Below the pieces are notes generated by a model that was given only the letters and a program-made list of their open reading frames with translations, had not been told where the DNA came from and made no database searches. From Fragilaria crotonensis (lineage: Eukaryota > Bacillariophyta > Fragilariophyceae > Fragilariales > Fragilariaceae), in contig JAKSYS010000150.1 in NCBI GenBank assembly GCA_022925895.1, forward strand, positions 1-64,000: a DNA stretch of 64,000 nucleotides. The letters are read 5' to 3'. Shown here piece by piece: positions 44,235 through 54,690 of the stretch. Position numbers and translations under genes: made by a program. The first letter of the stretch is position 1. Each line of letters begins with the position of its first letter.

Positions 44235-45933
44235 CCCGTCATCTCATTTTCTTTATGGGAAGGTAAGAAGTGAAGCATTGCAGTTCAAAGCTAAATTTGA
44301 AGCATAAAAAACTTAAAATCGTTCAACGTGCTGCCGCTATCCTCACTGACCGGAAGGATCGACGCACACGACTAAACAGTACCCTTGCTTGTGTGAGTAC
44401 TGTCAAGTAAATAATCACTCGCGTTCGGGGAACTATCGTCTCGACGAAAAAAAAGCATGTAGAGTTTGCACCCCTTGTAATGCGCGATCCTTACTAGCCC
44501 TCCTCCTACTCTCACGGAAAATCCCTGCATTCGCTCGTTGCCAACCAATTTCGCGTCACCCAACAAGTAGGTCGGAAAAGGTGCTCTTGAACGTCGGGGA
44601 GAATTAACCGCAGCACTCGAGGTTTAGACTGCAGCCGCTGCCGATTTATCTCTTCCAGCTGCCTAGAAACCTCGCGACGCTATGCTTCTGCCTGTGTCTG
44701 ACTATTGTGGCCGTGAATGTCTGCATTCCGTTGTCGCCATAAGTCCAGCCAACTATCACCTATCAATTATGTGAGTTTCAGCAACCACTCGTCACCTGTA
44801 TGCATCTGCCTGGCACTTCGTCTCGCATCCTCTCTGCAATCATAGTGTTCATTTTGCACCCGACTCTACTTGCGTCCAAACCGGACATTAAATAATTGTC
44901 GCCATCCGATCGCATTCTGTTGCAGGATTACCTCCCGAACATAGATCGGGAATAATATCGGAGAGACCATAATGTCACGTTCAGCATCCTGGCTAAACCA
45001 CTGAGACAATGCCTCTTTCAACAAATGCCAAAGAAACGGGCACGTATTCTCTTGTGCATGAAACGCCTCGAGTCGGCGCATGAAATTATCCCTCCACTCC
45101 GCTCTTGACTCATTTGAGCATCTCAATATTTGATCTTGTGCGTCATGTTCCCAGGGGCATAATGGGCATTGGCGCCTACCCGAATCAAACCGATTTCTCA
45201 TACTATTACTTGGTAAACATTCATGAACCATTTTAAGAAGTGTCCGCCGAGAAATGTTGTCTTTCAAAACTTTGCATGCACCTTCCAATTAATACTTCGC
45301 ATATTGGGATCGGTTCGAAGTGAAGGACCCGTAGAAAAGATATCGCACCGATGGTACCAATTTGCTCGTCACTGTACCCAGTTCCGTTATGCAGTGAATT
45401 CCTGCGTTTGTTGACATAAGGACTTGAGGGCGAATACATCCAAACTCTTGCTGATAGAGTGTCACTAGTCCATCTGCATTAACATTGAATTGAGCCATCA
45501 ACGGTAATCTTGAATACTCCACTTGGTCATCCTGGTGTCCCTTAACGTATTCTAAAGTAACTTCAGGAAGACATTTCAATGTAATTAAAATTTCATTCAA
45601 CAGATCCCATTCCAGATCGAACATATCCAATGCTTTTAGAGACGTCGAGCTGTATACTTTTGGATAACAATTGTCGCTGTGCTTGTGAAACACTCGATCG
45701 AGTAGACTCTGGCTATCGGTCCCAATTCGTCCGACCCATATGCCAACCATACCTGTGTATTCTGCCAACCGGATCAAGAACCTGAGTATCGCGAGCATTC
45801 CGCTACATTCGGCTCTATGCGAGTTAACTGTTGCTCCTCTTGATGGACCATTACCAGTGGCGATTCGTTCTCCTGCCCGTCATCTCATTTTCTTTGTGGG
45901 AAGGTAAGAAGTGAAGCATTGCAGTTCAAAGCT
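44235..45933 (-). mobile_element. Non-LTR-type retroelement 3' fragment (RNase H, Cys-rich tail) in a 58-bp duplication
   Basis: A 58-bp sequence (CCCGTCATCTC...TTCAAAGCT, one mismatch) occurs at 44235-44292 and 45876-45933 and brackets a 1.58-kb insert. On the minus strand the insert encodes an RNase H-like domain: SRGATVNSHRAECSGMLAIL, then GTDSQSLLDRV, then VKGHQDD and NADGL. This is followed by a Cys-rich tail with CPLCPWEHDAQDQILRC. No reverse transcriptase remains, so it is a 5'-truncated fragment. The arrangement fits a LINE-like element; its exact class is uncertain. The frame is broken at least once, so it looks dead. Confidence 0.6.
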
Positions 45934-46900
45934 GAAGCTGCTGGCCTTATCCCATGCCTCCGAAAAATTTAAGGCATCATTGATAGCAATCGTGTTCTCA
46001 CCATTTGTAGGCGTCACAACGTTGCTTGCATTGCCTACTATCTACTACTGATTGTAGCAGATGACCTCTGGTTTTCTTTGAGGTTGCAGTTTGCAATGGT
46101 CCTCTGCCAACAGTGTTCCCAATGAAGCCCTTCATATTAGTAGTAGGGTATCAGCCGCGATCTCCTTGCTTGTTGTCTTTGGTCCTGGCTAGTTGCTGCA
46201 TGCAATGCTTTGATACCTGCTGTGTTCTTGTTGGTGATTGACAAGTGCACGTTAAGTAGTTCTAAAGCCCAACTCGAAGCTGGCAGACAAACATAATGTC
46301 CATCCAGTTGTTTCCATCAAAGAGCCGAAATATGGACTCACCTTAGTGGGTGCTACCCTTAACATGATAGTAGTAGTGGTCACAGTGACAGAGCCAGTGA
46401 CCACGACAGCGCTCATCCACTTGAGACAACGAGCGCCTGTCAAAGATCTTAGGGCGTTTGAACGCTCAACATTGCAATGTGGATGTTCTGAAACGATCAT
46501 CTTTTTTGCAATGGCAATCATCATCATGATGTGCATCTGCAGACAACATGGAACAGTTTGCGTGCGCGCCAGAATATTGACAATGTTGGATTCTGGTTTC
46601 TGTCCATCAACCAGATGATAAGTGTGAATGTTTGATCAGAAAATTGTCTCTCACAACTACGGTCAACCTTCATCTGATTCAACGTTGATCCTTGTTCCAC
46701 AAAAACATTGAACATGTGCATTGTAATGTTGGCAGCGGGGCGGTGTAGTGAATTTGGTCACAAATACAGTGTTCAACTTGAAAAATCTATCGATTGAACA
46801 AGAGGAGGGTATCACAAGGATAGCTGAAATGATGGTATTTGACGGTTAGGGGTTACCATTGTTGACTCTCTGGTCGGCTGTGGCATCGACCACCATGATA
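45934..46900. other. Intergenic, nothing recognised
   Basis: No similarity recognised in the short frames on either strand. May contain old, unrecognisable transposon debris, as both sides are transposon relics. Confidence 0.4.
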
Positions 46901-47480
46901 AAAATTCATGGACAGAACACAGGCACAACGACTTGCTGCAGATTTTTTTGGTGACCAATTCACCTCATGTCTGAATGTCACCTCCAAGGAACTGGATGAA
47001 TACTTCAAGAAAACAAACTCTGATCTGACACTTGACCAGATCTGTGTCCGTCCTGGGACCCAGAACACGTAATGAGTTGCATCATGGTGAAGACGTGGAT
47101 GCAACACCTTTCCTTGTCGGACTTGTTAGTGATCTCATTCATTGTTCCAAGACCCACGACAATAAGACCTTGATTGACTCCAAGACCTTGTCAGAGGCGG
47201 CAAAGCCAAACGTATCCAAGGAATCCACTAAGTGTTGCCAAGACTGGAAATCCACTTTCTCAACTACCTCCGTTCGATTCCCCGACATGTTGTCAACCCC
47301 CCACCATAAACATCTGAAAGGGAACAGGCGGATGAAGCAGGTGGCACAACCTACATTGAAGACTTTTCATGACAACTATGTTGTGTCTGCACCCTAAGAA
47401 GGCATTTCATATGCCATCAACACTGTCCCTGTGCACATGCAAGTTCCTGCTAAGCTTTGTCATTGGCAACGATACTGCAG
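46900..47480 (+). mobile_element. Gag-like relic of an LTR-type retroelement, broken
   Basis: The plus strand encodes, in pieces, a pattern I associate with gag-like proteins of diatom LTR elements: FFGDQFTSCLNVTSKELDEY, then DQICVRPGTQN, then DSKTLSEAAKP with QDWKSTF, then FHDNYVVSAP. Several breaks are present, and no protease, integrase or reverse transcriptase follows in the next kilobase. Old and degraded. The family assignment rests on memory of similar sequences and needs a search. Confidence 0.45.
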
Positions 47481-48135
47481 ATGAGAGCAGCGATTTACTA
47501 GGGCTTGTCACATCCAGATGATGGATGTGTAGCTTGCAAGTGCTTTGTTGAACATTGCAAGGGATTCAGAATCCATGCCAAACTTTTCAGAGGCAGCCCT
47601 CAATTATGGAGTTTTAACTCCGGTGTTGGCTGACTTCTTGACTCCTGACAAAAGCACAATTGCTGGAAAAAGACGAGTCGTTGCGTGTCACGATAACAAT
47701 CACTTATGACCAGTCATTGGCCCTCAGTACACAAATGCGAGTTGATGTCTGACTTATTGTCGCCCGGAATCTGAAGTCTGAGCATGTCAAGGACTGCCTC
47801 GTGGTGGCTCAAAATAAGCATATGCTAAATGCTGTCAACCCGAAACGCCCGTCGGCGTCGGTAACCTTGCAGGCTTGGGAATGATCTTTGCAACAGTTCT
47901 GCTGCCATGCATTCACAAGTCAACATTTGATACAGGAAGGCAAACTGGGTCTGATGAACTACATAATGTTCAGCATAAGTACATCAAATCATGCAATTGA
48001 TGATATGCAATAGGAGAGTCTAGAATTCTTAGGCAATGGACTGAGAACTTGTGAGATTTGGATCCGAACTCATGGCGTCCGTACGTCAGTCGGTTTTCGC
48101 CCGTGATTCACGTGACGTCACTCGGCAGGTCCCGA
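47481..48135. other. Intergenic, nothing recognised
   Basis: No clear gene. May hold further degraded parts of the gag-like relic, but I cannot support any. Confidence 0.4.
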
Positions 48136-48360
48136 AGTCGAAATCTGGCGGCAACATAATGAACTTTTGCAAATCGGCAGCACGGCAGCAGTCGCCACAC
48201 CGGGTTTGCAATCAGACGACACATGTTGAAACGGAAGATGTGAGGTGGAGTGTAGATAGCTGATCAAGGAACAGTTATGTAGAATTATGAGTTGCAGGGG
48301 AGGATGACAAGAATTTGCTCATATTGTAGGATCCTCTCCAATGTTCTGGATTACTCGAAG
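48136..48360 (-). pseudogene. Rhodanese-gene relic (5' end only)
   Basis: Resembles the start of rhodanese gene 1 (35480-35690) over about 220 bases: the codons around the start of the mature domain (reverse of GGTTTGCAATCAGACGAC), the presequence region and the upstream CATATTGTAGGATCCT. The active-site loop and the remaining two thirds are absent. Together with the propeller gene next to it, it shows that the rhodanese/propeller block was copied and one rhodanese then lost. Confidence 0.75.
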
Positions 48361-48617
48361 ACCCATTACACGCCCACCCCATTTATACTCACATTCACGA
48401 AGGATGCTCATGATCGATCATCAGACAGCAAGGTCACTACATTGGAAAGTAATCACAAAGGCCTTATAAGTTCCATTTAGCTGTGGCAGTCCGTGTATAA
48501 TCAGTCTCATTGGGTTTGCTGACAACTTGACATGTATTTCCTGATGCATCGACTGAAGTTCTCTACAATTCAATCCAACATAAAAGTGAGTCCATCATTT
48601 GATCCTGGAACCGAAAA

Positions 48618-51270
48618 TTACCACACGACGCAGTAATACGGGTTGGCGGGCTTTGGCAAATCAAACTTCCAGCCTTGATCGCCAGTGTCAAGGTCCGTAG
48701 ACACCACTGAGTGACCCTTGAGTGTTGTCACATTTCCGTTAAAGACAAAACTTCTCTGGGGCAAATAGGCATCGGAGTAGCACCCGTAAAAGTCCGCCGA
48801 ATCGACGTGAGAAATCTTGAACCGCAAGCTGATGCCATCGGGGGAGACGTTGTACACGTAGAAGCCATCAAAGTTTCCGGTAGTTGATGCAGTGCCGGTC
48901 TGGGTCCAAGTGTCAATGCGGACCGGAAGAATCACGAGGCCCACTCCATCACCGAGACTCAACCAGCGGAATGCCTTGTAATCGAACGAGGCATCGGTGG
49001 AAGACCAGGAATTTTCCTCAGTCTCCACAGCGGCGCTCTGGATTTCCTTTGGAGAGGCGGGTTTCGTCGCGTCGAAGAGGGAAATCTTAACTCCGAGGAC
49101 TGTGCCGTTCACATCGGCTTCTTCCCCGACTCCGACCAGCAAGGTGTTGTTGTCGTTGATTGAGTGGATGTAGGAAGAGAATCCGGTGATCACCAACTCG
49201 CCAAGGACAGACGGGTCAGATGGGTTCAAGTCGAGCACGTAGAACGGATCAGTTTGGAGGAAGGTGACTGAAAGCGATGAACAGCGTTAGTGGCATAGGA
49301 AATGCAAGCACGACAAAGCACGCGATAGAATCGTTAAACTCACCAGCGTATGCAATGCGTCCAAAGTAGTTGATAGCCGTGATGCTTTCGCCCTCCTTGC
49401 CAAGGTCGGAGATGCTAGAAACTTCTTCCATCATTTCGCCTTCCGCAGAGGGAAGCTTCAAGATGATCACTTGGTTCTTAGTAATCGAAATAGCCGAAGG
49501 CCACGTGGGCACGTCACCATCCGTCGAGCTTGTCGCGTTTGATGAGCCAGTCGAATTGCCAATGGTACTGTTGGATTCAACGGGAGTTGGTTCAACCACA
49601 TCCGAAAACCAGGATTGGATTGTAGTTGCGACTCGAAGGTAGCCATCGTAAATGCTGAGAGAGTATTGGTTGAGGATGTAACCAGGGAACGAACCGATGA
49701 TTGCAGGGGACGCGTTTGTTCCGTCGATACTAAAGCCCAACAAGTAGGTGCTTTGGCTAGTTCCTCCCAAATCACGGTTCCACTCCCATCCCTGGGCTGC
49801 AAAAACAACCCACCCGTCAATGGTGTAAGTGTATCCCCAGCTGGATGGAGTAAGTGCACCTGCACTAGATAGCTCAATGTCGCCTCCTTCAACCACATCG
49901 GCAACTGAAAAGGAAATCAAGCTGGTGTACGCTTGGATGGCACCACCAGCGTTGGCCTGCTCCACAACGGCAGTGTTGTTTCCGTACTGAGTGCCCCAGA
50001 GCGAAATCTTTGGAATCTTGGATGTTCCGTGCGCGTTGATGTCCTTGATCATCAACTCCACAAAGCCATCAACGAGCGGCTCGGCCTTTTTAGCAGCAGC
50101 CGTTCGATAATTGTTGTCCGTCATGTTGACAAACGCGTCGTTCATGATGTACAACGAATCCACCATAGAATAGAAGTCAAAGCTACAGGTTGTCACAAGG
50201 TAGATATCATCCCCAATGGCACGTGCATCTCGGAACGACCCGTGGACATCTTTCACCGATTTCAATGTCAATGGTGGCGTTGTGCTGAAGACCATGACTC
50301 TTGTTGCATACGCATCGTACGAGCAGGCAGTCGAGATATTTTTCTCGGCGACAACTTCAGGCCCATAGCCGCCGACGTAGAGGATGAGATTGCCATTCTC
50401 GAGCGACAGTCCTGTAATCCATGGCTTGGGAATCCATGGCGGGAAGAAATCACCAGTGCCCGGGTCACCACCCGTAGCGTTGCCATCAACCGTACCGCTG
50501 GAAGCATTGGTAGCCACTTGCAATGCTCTGGCTCTGACATTGGGCTCTGCAAGGGCCGGCAAAGTGTAATTGGTAACGTACGCACCGGTGGCAGCTTCCC
50601 AAACCACTACTGCATCACCGTAGACAGCATATACATAAGTACCGTCCGATTTGACCATGTCAGCCTCATCGACGCCGTCGACCTGGTTGTTGGTTTCGAA
50701 ATCTGTTGCTCCAGCGGCCGATTCACCCTTTCCTCCAGCGCCAGATGGGCCAGCACCCGCTGTCGCATCATCACCATCTGCTACTGCACCACCTTCCATA
50801 ACATAAACATAGCGGCCGTACTTAATTTGATCCTCGATGTAACCGTTGATGAAAAACTTCACTGCCTCGGCAAGATCGGACCTGAGATCCTCCTCATTAT
50901 CGTATCCTTCGAGAACGTCGGGCGATAGGAGATCCAAGGTAACATTGAAGGCCCTGCCAGACGACTGGAACTTGACGCGGGTGGTTGCCTCTGTTGCAGT
51001 ACCATCTTCAGTTTCGTCAGAAGTGTTCGAAGTGCTGTTGGTGCCATTACCTTGTCCCTGAGAAACAGACGCGGAGGAGGATGAGTCAGTGCCACTGGGA
51101 CGAGTGAGACCAACCGAGAGGCCAACAATCAGCCCAATGGCAATCAAAACAGCAATGACAATGCCAAATGTACGACGACGCTTGGCTTGGTCCTGCGCCA
51201 CCTCCTGCTCAGGCTCCTGCTGCTGCTGTGGCGGGGACGGTTCTTGTCCCTTCTCCAAATCGTCGGCCAT
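48618..51270 (-). CDS. Type II membrane protein with large extracellular beta-propeller domain (intact, one intron)
   Basis: Exon 1 is 51270-49344, a 76-bp intron (GTGAG...TTTCAG) is 49343-49268, and exon 2 is 49267-48618, giving 858 residues. An ATG at 51291 would add seven. Residues 1-33 are polar, Gln/Pro-rich and end in RRR; 34-55 are a transmembrane helix (FGIVIAVLIAIGLIVGLSVG); a Ser/Thr/Asn-rich stalk follows. From ~180 the protein matches the Beta_propel family (PF09826, COG4880): NNQVDGVDEADMVKSDGTY, VVWEAATG, GYTYTIDGWVVFAAQGWEWN and later blades, ending with NYCVVW. Many NxS/T sites suit an extracellular, glycosylated domain. Positive residues before the helix predict an outside C-terminus. 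Function unknown; family members are surface or secreted proteins. Confidence 0.9.
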
Positions 51271-51291
51271 GGCGTTCTTTTTTCTATCCAA

Positions 51292-54091
51292 ATGTGAAAA
51301 GATGCGTGACGTGCGGGGGGTCTCGAAGAAATGAGTTCACGTATGCAGTGAAGATGTCTTGCAGCGCAACGGTGTTCGGGTTCGAGCTTTTTTGTGGGAT
51401 CATGGTTTTGAAAACCGACCGAGACTCACGAATTAAATCCTTAACCCTAGATGAAATCAATCGTGCATTTTAGTACCGGATAGACACTTCGGTGAACCGG
51501 TTAGCACTAAGTAAAATCCTCTATCTATGAATCATCGCTCAAATAGACCGGACTACTCTCTACTAGAGTATACTTGGTGTAATTGCAATCGCATCAGGTT
51601 GGTCCAAACGTCCACACAATCCACCTATATACTACAGCATTTGTACCGGTACCCAAAAAATCTATCGAAACGTGGTGTTGGCATACCTTCAGTACCTACA
51701 GACGTGAGTCATAAGACTTGGCAAGATCTTATAACCCACGGGTTTTGTCAGATGCTATCTGACAACACAGAAACCACCTATACAGTGCACTGTAGTAGAG
51801 TAGCCTACTATCTTTGAAGGTACGGGAACGCACGTCTACATATGCATATCATCCACCGCTTGCTCATGTTTCTGAGTAATCTAGTACTAGTACCAGGTAC
51901 ATGTAGACTGAAGTATGATACGTATGCATACCTGACACAGGCTTGATACTGCCCTATACACGCAATACTTAAATGCTGCAAGATTTTACCATTTGTAGAT
52001 CGTCGCCATAGTTTGGCCAATTAAATACTCAGAGTACATTTCAGGAAGGACATCGGCAGTTTTCCTTCAAGTACCGGTAATTTACTTAGGGATTCCGAAA
52101 TCAAAAGGCAGTACTCCAAAGTACTCCACATTGATTCATTGTATTTATTTGGCCAATCAAATATCAATCTGAACCTGAAAGGCAGAATATCATTTTTAAT
52201 TAGATCGATTTGCTAAATCAAATATATGCTATCATAGTACAAAAGGCATTATATTAGAATAACGAATAATATCAAATTCAGATACATACACACTGAATCT
52301 ATTAAGTAAGCAATTTGATTCGACCAAATGGGTTGTCCGAAACAAGAAGGCAGTGCATCATTCTTACTTACATTGATTTGGCCAATCGTATGATCTTCTG
52401 GAACAAAAGTCATTAAATCAATTATTATAGTTTGATGGGCAATTGCAATACTTAAAGACTGGCTTCTTAAGTATCCAACCGATTAGCCCGCTCGGGCAAT
52501 TTTCTTACCGTAAACAGAAGTTGTCATACAAAATCTGACAAACCGGTAAAGATCAGAGATCCGCAGCAACACTCCTGTACCTGGTCATACATTATCTACA
52601 GAGGTACAAGAACCATGATCAACTGGATCCCAAGGTTTTGTCAGAATTCATCTGACAACCATCTGACAGACCGCTAGAAAACCCCGCATGCTATCTGACA
52701 AACCCTGGGGATCTGTTTTTATTCCGTGGGGTATGATGGTATGATGTATGATGTACAGAAACATCTGTGTATCAAATACCACCGGTAGTGGTGGCTTGTA
52801 CAGCTGTAGTAGTAGTAGTACATGGTAGCAGAACTACTCGTTCTCCGCGTGGGACTGAACGTACAACGGTCCGTTTGTCCCGCGGAGAAAGATTTCATGT
52901 TGTCGCAACGAAACGAAGTGAATGGGAAGCTTGATCACAGTTTTCTTCGTGAAGAAGTTCGAACGACTAAAAGCCCCCGCCTCGCCCCATGGCAGTGATC
53001 ATGTGCTTGACGTCCATTCCTGGATGGTCACATTAGTCCCACGGATTTCGATCCGTTCAAGACTGAGAAATGCTATGAGGAGGTGGGAGCACCCTTCGTT
53101 GTGCGACACGAAGGATGCTGACCCATACACGACTTTGTTAGTTCGTGTTGCGAGAGAACTCACACACGCACACACTGCGTGTGCCTTCTCATGGGATCAA
53201 ATAGGCACGAGCCATAGTTTTGACGAGGTTCCAGGACAACAACAGGAACTATGGCAAAAAGAACATCTTCCTCTTCGGGTTTTTCTCCATTCTAGTAGTA
53301 CTATATTGAACGTCAATGTACGACCTATTGATCACGCGAAATCATTAGTCGACACCGAACATAGTTATTTGTTGTGGGTTACAGTAGGATGAGACCAGTT
53401 CGCAAACCACGCGAAGATTGTGCAAACCCATCTATTGTTCGGTTCTCCGCTTATCATCTACGGGTAATATGGCGAACGAGAAGAAGCTAGTAAGCATAAA
53501 CTCCTCAAGCAACATCAAACGCCCATGTCTGCTGTCCATCTATATATGTGTGAGGGCTGATTTTCGATTGGGATTGAAACACCAGATAGAGTGTCATGCC
53601 ATATCGTCATGGCGCTTGGTGAAATCATCCATCAAGAATGATGTTATTCGGAGTATCAGGCAGCATCACAGGATGATGTGCATAACTGTGATGTTTCTGG
53701 TCCTGCTTGTTCGTTTAACGACGCATGCATTCATTCCTCATGGCCTCAGGCATCGACCTATGCGATGAAATATGGAAGAAAAACAGCAATATAAACTTGC
53801 CGAATATCATCATTACTACAACAAGTACATACTATCGGTAGTACTTGAAGTTGTCGGTGGAGCAGGGGTTACGTGAAAAAGGAATGAACATTACATATAT
53901 CATAAGATGATGGAGTAATCTCGGTACTACTGTTGTTGCGACCATGGATCGCCAGCGACTCCGATTTTTCTGCATGCTACAGTGCTTGTGCAAAACACAT
54001 TGCAAACTGCCGATCGGGCGTGGAAAGGCTTTGAAGGATGATACACAGTTGCAAGTGATTTTCTATAGTTTTCTTACGTAGCTGTACAATG
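51292..54091. other. Intergenic 2.8 kb with palindromic TGTCAGA repeats
   Basis: After the shared 5' flank (to 51520) the region is AT-rich. It contains TGTCAGAT-GCT-ATCTGACA at 51746-51764 and TGTCAGA-ATTCA-TCTGACA at 52639-52657, with further single CTGACAA motifs near 52533, 52668 and 52698. A 156-residue plus-strand frame at 52922-53392 has no similarity I can name. Several TTGGCCAATC motifs lie at 52150-52390. Confidence 0.45.
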
Positions 54092-54096
54092 TTAAC

Positions 54097-54690
54097 CACG
54101 GTGATCAACTAACCCATTTTCCCCACATAGTTGATGTGGTCGAGTCTCCCAGAGTCGTTTGCACGGGGTGTCGGTCGTTGACACAAGGCAAAGTCCTCCT
54201 GGTCGATAGTCATCAAGAGTTTGGTGCTCTTGACAGCGTGATCTCTGCCACCCTTTGGCAAAGCAACCAGGATGTCTGACGTCATGTCGGTGTTGGCAGT
54301 AGTAGAGTTCCAATCGTCTGAAATGCCGAAACACGGAAGAAGGGACGCTTCCAAGACTTTCTTGCGTTGAGTGACCACGATACAGTGTCAATCACGGTGA
54401 TCAACTACCCCATTTTCCCAACAGAGTTGATGTGGTTGAGTATCGCCAGAATCGTTCGCACAGGGTGTCGGCCATTGACACGAGGCAAAGTCCTCCTTGT
54501 CGATATCGATCGAGAGTTTGGTGCTCTCGCCATCGTTATCTCTGCCACCCTTCGGCATCAAAACCAGGCTCTCTGGCGTGGTGTCTGAGGTGACGGCACC
54601 AGTGTTCCAATCGTCTGGATTATTGAAACATGGAAGAATGGAGACTTCCAAGAGTTTCTTGTTTTCAGTGACCACGATAGCATGGGTGTC
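54097..54690 (-). repeat. Tandem duplication of about 295 bp at the end of the coiled-coil gene
   Basis: 54097-54384 and 54393-54680 are about 85 percent alike by eye, offset 296-297 bases. The upstream copy encodes the C-terminus of the coiled-coil gene (TENKKLLEVSILPCFNNPDD and PKGGRD). The downstream copy encodes the same peptide (TQRKKVLEASLLPCFGISDD, PKGGRDHAVKSTK) with its own stop just past 54109. The duplication changed the C-terminus of the gene. Confidence 0.8.

Noticed and set aside
49933-50928. Plus-strand frame of 331 residues
   Set aside because: Antisense to exon 1 of the intact propeller gene; no recognisable domain, while the minus strand has clear family motifs.
52922-53392. 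156-residue plus-strand frame as a gene
   Set aside because: No motif, unusual composition and no nearby promoter or paralogue; left as unsupported.
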